A stretch of DNA of 64,000 nt from Limnanthes douglasii subsp. nivea. Taxonomy: Eukaryota; Streptophyta; Magnoliopsida; Brassicales; Limnanthaceae. Position numbers and translations under genes: made by a program. The DNA is taken from assembly GCA_036936605.1 (NCBI GenBank), contig JAUPFV010000001.1, forward strand, positions 119,668,771 to 119,732,770, read 5' to 3'. Below, in pieces: positions 10,550-22,717 of the stretch; position 1 is the first letter of the stretch, and each line of letters begins with the position of its first letter. Under the pieces are notes generated by a model, which searched no databases, was not told where the DNA came from, and saw only the letters and a list, made by a program, of their open reading frames with translations.

Positions 10550-11471
10550 TATATATGTGAGAATATGCGAATCACACCACAAGTGAGTTCAAAATTATCT
10601 CTTTAGTACGTGTTAAGTTTTTATAGTGAAAGTCAAAGAGATTCCAAGCCAAGATTTGAAATGTACATACGGTATTCCTCACAAAGAATCTTCATGAGGA
10701 CTAGGAGGTCTACCAATGGGAATTAGATTATCCGAAGGGAAAATCGGACAAATATGTTATTTTACATGTGATGTGATAAAATGTGTTAATTAGAGGTACT
10801 TCAAATAAAATTGAGTTTTTTTTTATATAAATATGCTTGAGTTACCAAATGGAACCATGGATTATATAAGCCCATTAGTCATATTTGTCTAATTTTCCTA
10901 TAAATAAACAAAAGGTTTCTCGAAAATATATACAGGCTATCAAATGTGTCAAAATTGTTCTCTCTAAATTGTATCATAAGTATTTTAATTCTCTTTATAA
11001 CCCATCATAGAACTAAATATTTATTCTCTCATTACTTAAATACCTCCAACTTTTTTTAACACCATTAGAAATTGATCATAAAAATAAAAATTTGATTTAA
11101 AAAAAAAACGTTATAGCATTATATATAATTTTTTAAAACGGGTTGTATGCAGTTATTATTTTTATAACAAATAATTTTGTTTTGAAAATAATAAATATTT
11201 TATGTATATATAAATCTTGTAAAAAAATTAATTTTTTTTATTTCAACGATAAAATATTATTTAAAGTAATACGTATTGTATTATTTTTTATTGATGTAGT
11301 ATTAGCTTTGATTTTTTAAAAATTTTAGCTAGTCCAAAACAAAAATTATTATCCTACAAAATAATAGAGCATATATATATATATATATAACTTTATCATA
11401 AATAATATATTATAACATTATCAAAATTAAAATTATTTTACACTAACAAAATTGTTAATATAATATTCTAC

Positions 11472-11520
<49 letters not shown>

Positions 11521-11694
11521 ACTGATAAAAGAAATGCTATTTTGTTATAATTAGAGTCAATAAGTTTAACTAATGTTGATGGTTTTAATCACGTTATAAT
11601 ATGTGCTATATATATAAAAAATAAAAAATTGAATTGATAAAAAGTGTTATTTTTTATAATTAGATCAATAATACTATCTAATTTTGATGGTTTT
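10550..11694 (+). other. AT-rich spacer between LINE copies (unit 2)
   Basis: No gene. Very AT-rich, with (AT)n microsatellites that differ in length from unit 3, an LTR-like remnant at its left end and a minisatellite at its right end (listed separately). Confidence 0.8.
10632..11007 (+). repeat. Possible degenerate LTR-element 3' end / solo LTR (unit 2)
   Basis: CTTCATGAGGACTAGGAGGTCTAC near 10690-10713 resembles the 3' end of the nested LTR element (CTTCGCAAGGACTAGGGGGGCTAC) including the polypurine tract. About 300 bp of LTR-like sequence follows with a TATA-like CCTATAAATA near 10899 and an end near ACCCATCA. Suggests a relative of the nested element; boundaries uncertain. Confidence 0.4.
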
Positions 11695-11712
11695 AATCAC
11701 GTTATAATATTT
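11517..11712 (+). repeat. ~110-bp minisatellite at LINE insertion site (unit 2)
   Basis: Two diverged copies of a ~108-112-bp sequence (AACTGATAAAAG... and AATTGATAAAAAG...), each ending GATGGTTTTAATCACGTTAT. The LINE inserted at the end of the second copy; the sequence after the LINE continues the repeat. Confidence 0.7.
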
Positions 11713-11870
11713 CATAGGCAACGCTAAATATAGACGAGGTTTTCATGAGTCAGTCTTTTTCTCCAAGATTCAGAGTGATTCCGATGGCTTCTCCGGCGAA
11801 ATAATCTTTCCGTTCTCTTGCCTTTCCTTCTTCTCTCTTGCTCTATATGATTAGTTGGTCTATCTCTATC

Positions 11871-12438
11871 ATGGAGATAAGAAACAACGCTCTGTTCGAA
11901 GATGATTTTCCATCTCTGTTTCAAAATAAAAAAACAGAGGAAGGCTGAGAAAAGTTTGGAGAAGAAATCTTTCGTGGATTTGTTTAAAGACCAGAATTTA
12001 AGGGATCATGAAATCGAATTTAAACCAGAGAGTATTGTTAGAGAATCAGACCATATATCTGTTAAGTTTTCTAAAGTTATCAAAGACTCGCTGTTGTTGA
12101 ATGCTAAAGTTACTCTAATTGGAAAGTTCTCTCTAGGTTTGCCAAAGAAACCTGTTTTGGAAGCCTTCTTCAATTCTTTAAAATTCAAAGGAAAATTTCA
12201 AACTACAAACTGGGATTCTCACCATATTTTCATGGAATTCGAAGTGAATGTAGATGTTTGTAAAATGTGATCCAGGTACGTTTGGAAGGTTGGAAGTTCT
12301 ACAATGAGAATCTTGCGGTTGGTCTCCTAACTTTCATCATAAGTTTGAGAATCCAACGGTTCTGGTATGGACAAAGTTTGAAAAAATCTCAGAATATCTT
12401 TATAACACTGGATTCATGCGTGAAATTGCTGCTAATTT
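11871..12438 (+). pseudogene. LINE ORF1, 5' part (copy 2)
   Basis: ATG 11871 opens M-E-I-R-N-N-A-L-F-E-D-D-F-P-S-L-F, a plausible plant LINE ORF1 start, but TGA comes after 25 codons. The conserved RNA-binding-like part then continues in another frame (SFVDLFKDQNL, LIGKFSLGLPKK) to a TGA at 12268. It ends at the LTR insertion in the codons A-N-L-G. Confidence 0.7.
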
Positions 12439-12443
12439 AGGCA

Positions 12444-12729
12444 TGATGAGGGAAGAATTTATTCGATTCGCAAGTCAGATTTTTGGAATATTTAACCAAT
12501 ATATACTTTGTAATAAGAAGTAAATATGTTTTTACTTAGGAAGTTTGTGGGATGAATTAGCCTCTAATGGACCAATTGTTTAAGTCCAATGGCTCAATAG
12601 GCCAAAAGCCCACAACAATGCTATATAAGCTAACTGATCTTTTCTTAAAGGATGAAGATCATTTTTGCTAGGGTTTGAGTGAGGGTATTTTCTTGTCGAT
12701 CTTTCCGTTCTTGATATTTTTTCATCATC
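12444..12729 (+). repeat. 5' LTR, 3' edge deleted (copy 2)
   Basis: Matches the other LTRs up to TTTCATCATC, then joins GTTTTAATCAATCG without the primer site. Confidence 0.9.
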
Positions 12730-13045
12730 GTTTTAATCAATCGAATCCTAATGGATTACCCTCTGACTCGCTGCTATGTACTCAAACTCGCCTTCGAGAG
12801 AGCCAAAGCTCCATCGGCCTCCTCGCCATGGCCATCGCCAACCACCACGACCTCTCCCTTTCGAACCCAAGCTTTAACGACGACCATTCTCGCTATTCTC
12901 TCTTTGTTTATAATATTTCTTGATTCATCTAACAATTTTGCAGGATCTATTGTTTTGTTAATATCTTCATAGAATTTCGTATTACTGATTGTGTTTTGTT
13001 GTTTACTTTTTTTTGTGTTTGTGTTTTCTTTGTATTTTACGGATA
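12730..13045 (+). other. Leader of LTR element, unidentified (copy 2)
   Basis: As the copy 1 leader but without the first 66 bp. No product assigned. Confidence 0.4.
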
Positions 13046-13207
13046 TGGATCCAGGTCCTTCACACATGATTCCCAGATCTAGAAATCCACTTCAAGACCA
13101 ACTCTTTCTCACCAGAAGGCTTTCGAAAAAAAATTTGGACAGATTCATGCCGAATCGAGCGGCTATGGATTTCGATTACGCGTAGTACATGGTGACAGAC
13201 GCGTAGA
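13046..13207 (+). pseudogene. CDC20: Captured CDC20 N-terminal fragment (copy 2)
   Basis: Same as copy 1 with a P to L change ([12 protein letters not shown]). TAG after MDFDYA is retained. Confidence 0.8.
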
Positions 13208-13255
13208 AAAGGTAAAGACCCAAACGTCAAATGAGATTTAAAATCGGAGAATTTT

Positions 13256-14008
13256 TTGGTCTCCAACCAAGAGATAACCATCTCTACGACACCCCTTCCC
13301 TACAATCAACAACAATCTTACATGGAAGTCTCTCAAAAGTTTTTCGAGTCCATGAAAGCATGTGGATATATCAAATCGATACCCATTGCTCGAAAACTTG
13401 ACGGTCAACTTGTTTCAGTCGGTTTGGATTCCTCAGTTTTCCTCCAAAACCATCTCCTGAACTTGTATTCAAAATGCGGATTGATCAACGACACTTGTCG
13501 AGTTTTCGATGAAATTGGGTCTCCTAACGTTTTTAGTTGGAATAAGATGGTTAATGGGTTAGCTGACTCGGGTCGGATTAAAGATGCAAAAAAGTTGTTC
13601 AATGAAATGCCAGACAGAGACTCTGTTTCCTGGAATTCAATGATGTCGGGTTATATCCATAATGGGATGCCGGGTGATACTATAAAGGTCTTTGTTTCAA
13701 TGGTTCGTGATGGGGAATGTGCCCCTGATTTGTTCTCCTTCTCTTGTGCAATGAAATCTTGTGGTAGCCTTGGGTATTCTGATATGGCAGTTCAGCTACA
13801 TGGGCTTGTAAAGAAGTTTAGTTTTGGAAGGGATGCACAGATTGATGCTTCAATAATGGATATGTATATAAAATATGGTGCGGTGAGTCTGGCGGGTCGT
13901 ATTTTTGTAAGAATGCATAACCCGAGTTTGTTTTGTTGGAACAGCATGGTATATGGTTACTCTAAAGCGCATGGTGTCCAAAAAGCTCTTTATGCCTTCA
14001 AGAGCTGA
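13256..14008 (+). pseudogene. Captured PPR protein fragment 1, undeleted (copy 2)
   Basis: Open for about 250 codons; ATG at 13322. Successive PPR motifs of the PLS kind are visible: NHLLNLYSKCGLIND, VFSWNKMVNGLADSGRIKDA, DSVSWNSMMSGYIHNGMPGD, PDLFSFSCAMKSCGSLG, and LFCWNSMVYGYSKAHGVQKA. It stops at KALYAFKS where the DnaJ-like piece is joined. Family role: sequence-specific RNA binding in organelles. With only the N-terminal third of such a protein and no C-terminal E/DYW region, it is a captured fragment. Confidence 0.85.
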
Positions 14009-14447
14009 ATGTGTTGCAAATGTTGTTATTGACAACCGGGCAGAGTTGGTACACCTTCCATCCTCCATGAACCTAAATACACCATTACCTTCTAAAGAAT
14101 GCCCAAGCTGCGATGGAACAGGTGTAATGGGCTGTCCTGAATGAAAGAACAAACTGCAAGTCAGGATCTCTGCGGATGATATTATGGAACCTCCATGGAA
14201 AGCATACAATGTCTTGATAAAAATGGATTATCCTTATGAGCATATAGTTCAAAGCATGAAAGATCCCAACATTGCAGCGTTTTGGTTATTCACTTTGCCT
14301 CAAGTTGTGGGTGGATTAAACTATGATGATGATATCAAGCAGAAAGTTTGGTGGCAATACAAGGAATTCATGCGATATGATCAGCTTCGGGATGTGGTGC
14401 CTAAGCGAAATCCTGGCTGGGAGTATTTACAGGAATTTCGTCTTTAA
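14007..14447 (+). pseudogene. Captured DnaJ-like zinc-finger protein fragment (copy 2)
   Basis: Same as copy 1; TGA at 14142-14144 in place of the last CPxC cysteine. Confidence 0.65.
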
Positions 14448-14451
14448 TTAA

Positions 14452-14730
14452 CTAGCCGCAGTTTTTGGTGCTTGTTCAAGTGAAGAGTATATTTATGATG
14501 GAACTCAGCTGCATTCACATGCAATCAAAAAAGGAATGGATTGTTTAGTTGCGGTTGGAAATGCTATTATCACAATGTACTCGAAGTGTGGTGATACTCC
14601 GGAAGCAAATCATGCTTTTAATTTGATGCCAATTAAAGACATAATATCTTGGACAGCTTTAATTAGTGCTTTTTCTCAAAGAGGTGCAGTCGAAAGAGCT
14701 CGGAATTGTTTCGATCGGATACCAGAGGAA
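14452..14730 (+). pseudogene. Captured PPR protein fragment 2 (copy 2)
   Basis: Same as copy 1 with one substitution ([10 protein letters not shown]). Confidence 0.75.
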
Positions 14731-14968
14731 TGGATGGGCAGATCATAAACAACGATGTCAGAATCCGATCACACATTGTCGAGACCTACAGAGGCCATAC
14801 AAACAAAGTCTTTGGATTAAAATGGTCTGGTTCGGGTCAACAACTCGCGAGTGGAGGAAACGACAACCTCTTACACATATGGGACCGATCAATGACCTCC
14901 TCAAATTTGTCACCGCAACAGTATCTTCACCGTCTACAGGACTATACATCAGCATGTTGATACGCTTT
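14731..14968 (+). pseudogene. CDC20: Captured CDC20 WD40 fragment (copy 2)
   Basis: Same as copy 1; reads [10 protein letters not shown] where copy 1 has [10 protein letters not shown] and copy 3 [10 protein letters not shown]. Confidence 0.85.
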
Positions 14969-15005
14969 CCGCTTGGAATGGACACCAAGCTAGGGCTTTA
15001 ACTGC

Positions 15006-15570
15006 TGATTGAGGCGACGACGAAGGAAGCCGACCATGGCACCAGTGAAGATTCAGAGGAAGCAACGACGGTGGAGGAACTTGTAAGCTCCCTCAACGAG
15101 CAACGTATTTACAGAGAGCTCACACTATCCCTCCGCACTGGCCTCCTCGACGCCTGCGCCGAGTTCTCGTTCCTCCGCCTACGTGGCCTCCACCCCCTCC
15201 TCAAATCCCTCCGATCTATTGCTCAATCTGATGCCACCATCGACATCTTCTCCCACACCCAGTCCATTCCCGAGCTACAAATGGTTCCGGTGTTGTTTCA
15301 GCATTCACTGAATGAAACGGAAGATGACATTGTGACGAGCTTGGATCATATCTTTACCGTCGAATCGATCAAGATCGCTAGTCCTTCCTCAGACGCTGAA
15401 GTTGTTCTCGCCCTTCGTGTTTTAGAAGGTTGTTGTTTGCTCCAACAAGAGAGCACAACAGTGGCTCATAAGCACAAGGCAATTCAGATTTTGATGAATA
15501 TATTATCAACTAGAGGGGTCCTTGAACAAGAAGACGTTCGATCCAATATACTGTCACAGCTCTTGGATGA
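15006..15570 (+). pseudogene. Captured fragment of an unrecognised protein (copy 2)
   Basis: Identical in translation to copy 1 over 171 residues from ATG 15071. Confidence 0.55.
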
Positions 15571-15695
15571 CACTTGCCCTTGCTAGAGATGACAAAAAGA
15601 TCATCTGGTACCTACTGTTCAATTCAGCCCTTGCATATTTTGTTAATTTGACAAACTTTTTGGTCACGAAACACACCAGCGCACTGACCATGCAG
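15571..15695 (+). pseudogene. Captured sugar-phosphate/phosphate translocator fragment (copy 2)
   Basis: As copy 1, ending at a preserved CAG/GTATGT splice donor. Confidence 0.8.
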
Positions 15696-16586
15696 GTATG
15701 TATATACTTCTCTCCTCGAAGTTCTTATTTCTATTTTTGTCATGTATTACGTTTCTTCATGCATATGTGGTTTGATTGGGAACGCACTATATAATACAAG
15801 TCGTTATTTGATGAGATAGAAGTAGTGTTATTTGATGAGAGCGTAATCGACTTTAATTTGATCACGTGGTAACACATTTAGAAAGATGATTGAACCTATC
15901 AGTGTATTAATAGCAATTGAATAAGACACTTTAGAGCTTTACCTTCTTTATTTAATCAAAGAAATAATTTCTACTGAGCTTCTTTGTGGTTTTGCAATTA
16001 AGGGTGGTGATTATACGAGTAGCTCAAGCACGTATAGCTACACTCAAGATCTGATAAGTTGAGCACAAGGATTATTCTTGGCTCATTTAGTTGCTTGAGA
16101 CATCCATAAATAGTACGAAATTCTAGATTACAATATAAATAAATTATCAATCTATAGGAATTACAGTTTTGTAGACAACCTCATTTGAGCCATAGGCTCA
16201 GCTCATTTACGGAAATGACTCTGTCACACCCTTAGTTCTGCCTGATTATTATGCTGCCTAGTTTTTCTTATCCTGATACCTTCACCTTCATGTCAAAATT
16301 AACTAAAGCGCTATGATTGTTCTGTATTGCTATAGTTTTTCTAATTTCTTATTAATTAAGTTTAGTTCGTTGCCAAAATATCTTGTCAGAAATAAAAGAA
16401 TTGTTATGGATCATATTTTGTGGCATTTAGAGAATTGAAACCGCAACCCCTCTAGCGAATTCAAGTTCTGATCTTGTTGCATAACTCTTTGCTGCTATGT
16501 TATCTCTTATGGTCTGTTACTAAAGATTCACACATGTCTTGTATCCAATCTGGTATTGACTGCCACAAATATAGTATTTTTATATG
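15696..16586 (+). other. Noncoding interior of LTR element (copy 2)
   Basis: Intron-like sequence after the translocator exon, no gene seen. Confidence 0.5.
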
Positions 16587-17093
16587 TTGAAATTCATTAT
16601 TATTTTGGATCTAAAGGATCTTCCAACAGTAGTTGGTCAACATTTGAAATTTATTATTATTTTGGATTTAAGGGATCTTCCAATTTTAATTGGTCAACAC
16701 TTGAAATTCATTATTATTTTGGATCCTAGGGATCTTCCAGCACTAGTTGGTCAACACTTGAAATTCATTATTATTTTGGATCCTAGGGATCTTCCAGCAC
16801 TAGTTGGTCAACACTTGAAATTCATTATTATTTTGGATCCGAGGGATCTTCCAACAGTAGTTGGTCAACAATTAAAATTCATTATTATTTTGGATCTAAC
16901 GGATCTTCCAATTTTAATTGGTCAACATTCGAAGTTCATTATTTTAGATCAAAATGGTCTTCCAACTATTAGTTGGTCAACATATGAGATTTGTTATTTT
17001 GGATCCGAAGGATCTTCCAACATTAGTTGGTCAACACTCAAAATTTATTATTTTGGATCTGATGGATCTTCTAACATTTGTTGGTTTATATTT
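16587..17093 (+). repeat. 57-bp minisatellite in LTR element (copy 2)
   Basis: Same copy number and order of variants as in units 1 and 3, so the array had this structure before amplification of the unit. Confidence 0.9.
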
Positions 17094-17280
17094 CCTACGT
17101 CTGTTGGTCTACATCTGTCGGCCAAAACATTTTATGTTTTTACAGGTAACATTTGAAGCAGCGCCAAAATTACTCATCTCTCAGAATTCTTCGCAATGAT
17201 TGGGGGGCTACAAATAAGGAACGAGTAAAATCTGAAGTAGTGACAAAACTAGTTCTTCCTTAGAATTCTTCGCAAGGACT

Positions 17281-17291
17281 AGGGGGGCTAC
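17281..17291 (+). other. Polypurine tract (copy 2)
   Basis: AGGGGGGCTAC directly before the 3' LTR. Confidence 0.85.
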
Positions 17292-17577
17292 TGATGAGGG
17301 AAGAATTTATTCGATTTGCAAGTCAGATTTTTGGAATATTTAACCAATATGTACTTTGTAATAAGAAGTAAATATGTTTTTACTTAGGAAGTTTGTGGGA
17401 TGAATTAGCCTCTAATGGACCAATTGTTTAAGTCCAATGGCTCAATAGGCCAAAAGCCCACAACAATGCTATATAAGCTAACTGATCTTTTCTTAAAGGA
17501 TGAAGATCATTTTTCTAGGGTTTGAGTGAGGGTATTTTCTTGTCGATCTTTCCGTTCTTGATATTTTTTCATCATCA
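17292..17577 (+). repeat. 3' LTR (copy 2)
   Basis: 286 bp, followed by AGGCA. Confidence 0.92.
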
Positions 17578-17582
17578 AGGCA

Positions 17583-18361
17583 ATCCTTACAAAATTGAAG
17601 TGTCAGAAGATAACTAAGCATTCCAAAACTCAGATTATTAATTAATAGAGCTGAATTTATCAATGAAGATTCATAGTCAAGTATGGATTGGTTTTGGTCC
17701 CAATGACGGGTGTTGGATTAATGTCAAATACAAGAATTTGCATGCTTATTGTAATTCTTGTTTCCATTTGGGTCATAAACTTGAAGATTGCAAGAAAAAA
17801 ACTAAATCTATTGATCAATAAGTTCTACCGCATTTCAAGAAGATAAAAGCCCAGATTGATAAGGAAAAAGAAAATGTTGTTAAATTGGATGTGAGGGTTG
17901 ATAATGAAGCTGTTAGTTCAAATTCTGAGTTTGTTCCTATTATGAAATCAATAATTGTTCACGGAAAGGAGAAAGAAAAGTACTCTATCGATAAATTGCA
18001 TAATAGAAAGGACCCATGATAACTATGTCTCTATTAATTATGATGTTCATAACAGCTTTGATGATAATATTCCTGAAAATATTGAAATTATAGAAGTTAT
18101 ACAACATTTACAAGTTCAGTGTGGTAAACAAGATCTTCATGATGCTGTTAACTACATATCAGGCTTCAATTCTCTGATCTAAGCAAATATCGGGAGCCTT
18201 CAACATTCCCCACTGAACAAAGAGAAATCCCCTATAGCCCAGGAGTTTAGTACTATCCTGAAAAAGAAACTCAGTAAAGAAACTCAAGAAACCAAGCACT
18301 AAGATCATGAAATCTCTCAAGTATGGAAGGATAAACAGGAAACAAAAATCTTTATCTGACA
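17583..18361 (+). pseudogene. LINE ORF1, 3' part with zinc knuckle (copy 2)
   Basis: As copy 1: CCHC knuckle YCNSCFHLGHKLEDC, then a charged tail with stops. Confidence 0.75.
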
Positions 18362-21300
18362 ATGATAAAGATCATTAATTGGAACCTGCATGGTATTAAT
18401 AACAATTCAACTATCAGGAGACTGAAAGACATGATTTTTAAAGATAAGATTAGTATCTCGGTGATTCAAGATCCTTTGACTAATTTTGATAATATTTCTA
18501 ATATTGCTTCTTTGTTGGGTTTTACGGGTTTCATTTTTAACACTTATAATAAAATTTGGAAGTTTGTATTAATAATAAAACTGTATTTCATCTATCTGTT
18601 GTCTATGCAAAGTGTAACAGGTTGCTTAGGTTGGACTTATGGGATCAATTGAAGTTGATTTCTAAGACTAGTCATGGTTGGATAGTGGTTGGGGACTTTA
18701 ATGTTATCACTACTTTTGATGAATAGACTGGTTGGAAGCATATTGATCAAAATAGTATGGATGACTTCATGCAAACCATCAATGATGTTCAATTGGAAAA
18801 TGCAGGTTACTTGGGGCCTAAGTTCACTTGGAATAGAAGATTAAAATGTAAGCGGCTCGACAGAGCCTTGTTCAACTCTAACTGGACCAATATATTTAGC
18901 AAAACTCAGGTTCTTCACATGGTCAGAACTTGTCCTGACCATGCTCCCATCTTGATTTCTGCTATAAAAGATCATTCTAATTGCTCCAATATCAATAATA
19001 AGAGCTTCAAGTTCATGAACATGTGGATAAATGACCCTTCATTTCTTGATGTTGTTGAAAAGAACTGGTATTTGAACATCAATGGCTTGCCTAATGAGGT
19101 TTTTTTCTTTAAATTAAAGAGACTTAAAAACTTCCTTAAAGTTTGGAATAAAAATTGTTTTGGAAATGTTTTTACTAAAGTAAAAGAGATTGAGAACAAT
19201 GTTAAGGAAGCTGAGTTGCTTCATTCTACCTATAACAATCAATCTACTAAAATGAATCTTAGGAAATCAAACAGTCTTTATTTGCAGGCCCTTAGAAACG
19301 AAGAGGTTTTCTGGAAGCAAAAGGCTTAAAGTTCTTGGCTAATTGAGGGTGACAACAATACTAAAATGTTTCATGCCTATGTATCAAAGAAGAGAAGAAA
19401 TAATGCCATTAGTGGCATAAAGGATGGAGAAAAATAGCTGTATAATGTTGATGAAATAGGAGTCTCTGCTGAAAAGTATTTCAAAAATGTCTACTCAAAG
19501 AAACCTTACAACTCTACTGAAGAGGAGGAGCATTGTATGCAAGATGACTTACTGTCTTCTATTCCTAATCTGGTTACTAATGATAAAAATGTCTCCTTGA
19601 TGAAAACTACTAATGCTGAAGAGCTTTGGGATGTTCTAAACTCTATGAATTTGGATAGTGCATCTGGTATTGATGGGTATAATGTTATCTTTTATAAAAC
19701 TTGTTGGAATATTATTAAAGATGATCTGCTAAAGGCTTTAAACTCTTTCATGTCTGGTAGCAAGATTCCAAATGGGATTTTTGCTACTGGATTGTGCCTT
19801 TTTCCTAAAACCTCTAATCCCACTTTCTAGAACAATTACATGCCTATTATTCTTTGTTCATTGACTAACAAAATCCTTTCTAAATTAATTATACTAGACT
19901 GTCTAATATCCTCCCTAAGATGCACTCAGGGTGCTTTTGTCAAGAATCGTTTTATTCATGAGAACATTCTGGTTGCAAGAGAGTTGGCTCTTGATATGAA
20001 CAGAAAGCTTGCTAAAGGCAATATTATGGTCAAGCTTGATATGTCAAAGGCTTTTGACATGATGTCTATTCCCTTTATCCTTAAGGTTTTATCTCTATTT
20101 GGTTTTTCTAGACAATTTATAAAGCTTATCAATGATATGATTAAGGATATTAGTATTTCTATTCTGATTAATGGGAAGGCCTATGGGTTTTTCGATACTG
20201 TTAGAGGTTTGAGGCAAGGGGACCCTTGTCCACAAGTCTCTTTATAATTAGTGAAGAATTTCTCTTCAGAGGTCTTGTTAATCTATATAATCTAAATAAA
20301 TCAATGCATTTTGCTTCTAGATCATCCATTATTATTCCTAGCATCTCTTTTGCAGATGACATTTTAGTCTTTATTAACAGTATGGATTCTTTTATACACT
20401 TTCTTAGTTGTTTCCTAGACAGTTACCAATTGATTTCTGGGTAAGTAGTAAACAAAGAAAAGACCCAGATTATCACCTCAATGAGTCTCATTCAAAGCAG
20501 AATTCATGCGTTGGAAACTAGCATTGGATTCAAGATTGACCACCTCCCTATCAGTTATTTAGGTGTTAATCTGACCTGCAACAATAAAGCAAAGAACTTC
20601 AGTAAGTTGTTAGACTACGTCAATGGAAAAATAGCAATCTGGGACAACAAATACTTGTCATTTGGGGGAAGACTTTCTCTAATATCTTCTATTCTAATGT
20701 TAATTCCTTATTGCTGGATGCATAATACTTTAATCCCTCAAAGTGTGATCAATAAACTTGAATTTTTTTAAATAAATTATTATAGAGATCAAAGTTTGAG
20801 ATTAAGACCACTCACTGGACTACTTGGAAGAATCTTTGCAAACCTTTTGATGAGGGTGGTCTGAATATCAGAAGACTTGTTGATATTCAAACTACCATTT
20901 CACAAAAACTTTGGTTCAATTATAGAAAACACGAGAGTTTTTGGTCTAAATTGATGAATGATATTTATAATAAAGACAATCACCCTCTCAAATCGAATTT
21001 TAAAAAGCTTGGTTCAATTACTTGGAAACATTTGGTAAACATTAAAAATACTGCTGAATCTAATATGAGTTGGTTACTTGGCAGTGGTGAGATGGATTTT
21101 TGGTTGGAGAATTGGCACAACCAAGCTCCAATTATGGACCCTAATAGCCCTGAAGCTAATCTATGGTACTTGGATCAGAGAGTTAATTCTTTTTGGAAAG
21201 GCAACAGCTGGGACATTGCCTTGTTGAGAAGCTTTTTAAGTGAAGAGAGAGTTAAGAAGATTACTTTGTTCAAGGTCGACTCTTCTAAAGCAGACAAGAT

Positions 21301-22278
21301 GATATGGGCAAATTCTCTTAGTTTAAACTTCAACACTAGTCACACTTGGAATAACATCAGATATTATTTTAACAAATCATCCCTTTACAAGAAGATTTGG
21401 AACCAACTAACTCCCAAGAAGTGCTCATTCTTTTTATGGAAACTTTTAAAAAATTTCTTACTTATTGATACTACTCTGCAATTTAGACATGTCAGCTTAG
21501 CTTCAAAATGCATATTCTGTTCTAGTTGTGAAAGTATAAATCACCTATTTGTTAATCGCAAGTTTGCTTGGACTATCTGGATGCATTAGTGTATTCTTTT
21601 CAATATTAAAATTGAGTACTTCACGAGTTTAACTCACTTGATTAGAGAATGGTTCTGGTTTTCTAGTCTAAAAGTTCATATTACGCATGCTGTTCCGTTT
21701 ATTATATGCTGGACTATATGGAAATCTAGAAATGATATTAAATTTAAAATAAGATTACATCTACTGATTCTGCTATTACTTACATAAACAGAATTATCTA
21801 TAGTCTGGATGCTAAACTAACTAAGAAACATTGGTTTAAAGCTAGGGATGCAGACACTACTCTTGGTTGCAACTCAATCTATGATAAGTATCAAAAGAAA
21901 ACATACCTAAAGTGGATACATCCAATTGACGGTAGATTGAAACTTAATGCTGATGGAACCTGTTCTCGCATTGGTGAAGCCTCTGGTGGAATGATTGTCA
22001 GAAATCATGAAGGCGATATTGAACTTGATCTTGGCAAAACTTTTGGGAAGATGACTCCAATGCTGGCTGAGACTTTGTCTCTTCTTGAAGGTCTGTTATT
22101 GTGTAGAGAAAGAAGTTGGTCGAAGGTTGATATTGAGTCCGACAATTGAGCTTTAATCGATTACTTGGCCAAATGGATGAGCCCTTGGTATCTGACCCGG
22201 TTATTATCCATTTGTAGAAGAATGATCCACCATAATATGACCTTAAAGTTTATCTCCCGAAATGAGAATAGCCACCGA
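18362..22278 (+). pseudogene. LINE ORF2 (copy 2)
   Basis: Same domains and main breaks as copy 1 (endonuclease, reverse transcriptase with KLDMSKAFD and FADD, RNase H). A base difference near 20769 adds a stop after KLEFF that copy 1 lacks and copy 3 shares. Confidence 0.85.
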
Positions 22279-22717
22279 CTGGCTGGCTAAATGGATGCTT
22301 CGTTGCAAGCAAAAGGTCGAGGTCAATCAGAGAAATGCTCCGGCTGAGCTTCTATCTATCGTTCTCCTTGAAGAACTGGGTATTGGATACGTCAATGCTG
22401 GATCATACTATTTTTTTCTTCGATTATCTAGGTTTGATGTTGAGTATCTTTCCGATTTCTGGGTTGATGTCGCTTTGGCCTTTGATCGGAAAATCTTTCC
22501 GGCATCTTCTAGCTACTCTTTGGGAAGCTGTTTTGTTTTAGTACTAATTTATGAATTTAGGGTTAGGTTTAATCCTAACTTTCTATTTTTGTTGTAATTT
22601 TGCGCAAGTATTAATAAAAGTCTCAGTTTTGTGCAAAAATAAAGTAAAATCACGTTATAATATTTGTTACATATATAAAAAGAATTTTTTTTTAATAATT
22701 ATAATATAGTGGCTGAT

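Larger units (their letters stand above)
12444..17577 (+). mobile_element. Non-autonomous gene-capturing LTR retrotransposon, copy 2
   Basis: Same element as at 461-5409, with AGGCA at 12439-12443 and 17578-17582. It keeps the full PPR fragment 1 but has lost the last base of the 5' LTR, the primer site and following leader in a 66-bp deletion between ATC microhomologies (CATC|AAATGG... and GTATC|GTTTT). Without a primer site its RNA could not be reverse transcribed in the usual way. Confidence 0.92.
11713..22647 (+). mobile_element. L1-type LINE with nested LTR element, copy 2
   Basis: Both ends visible. The 18-bp duplication AATCACGTTATAATATTT lies at 11695-11712 and 22648-22665. Subtracting the LTR element and its 5-bp duplication leaves a LINE of about 5.8 kb. 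The 5' end starts CATAGGCAACGC and is probably near full length, since an ORF1 start follows about 160 bp later. Target duplication and A-rich 3' end are what target-primed reverse transcription leaves. Confidence 0.92.
10550..22717 (+). repeat. 12.2-kb tandem unit, copy 2 (complete, 12,168 bp)
   Basis: Complete unit from the spacer start TATATATGTGAG to GTGGCTGAT at 22717. Private features: a 66-bp deletion that removes the LTR-element primer site, and the longest (AT)n tracts in the spacer (about 11369-11389 and 11473-11513). Confidence 0.92.
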
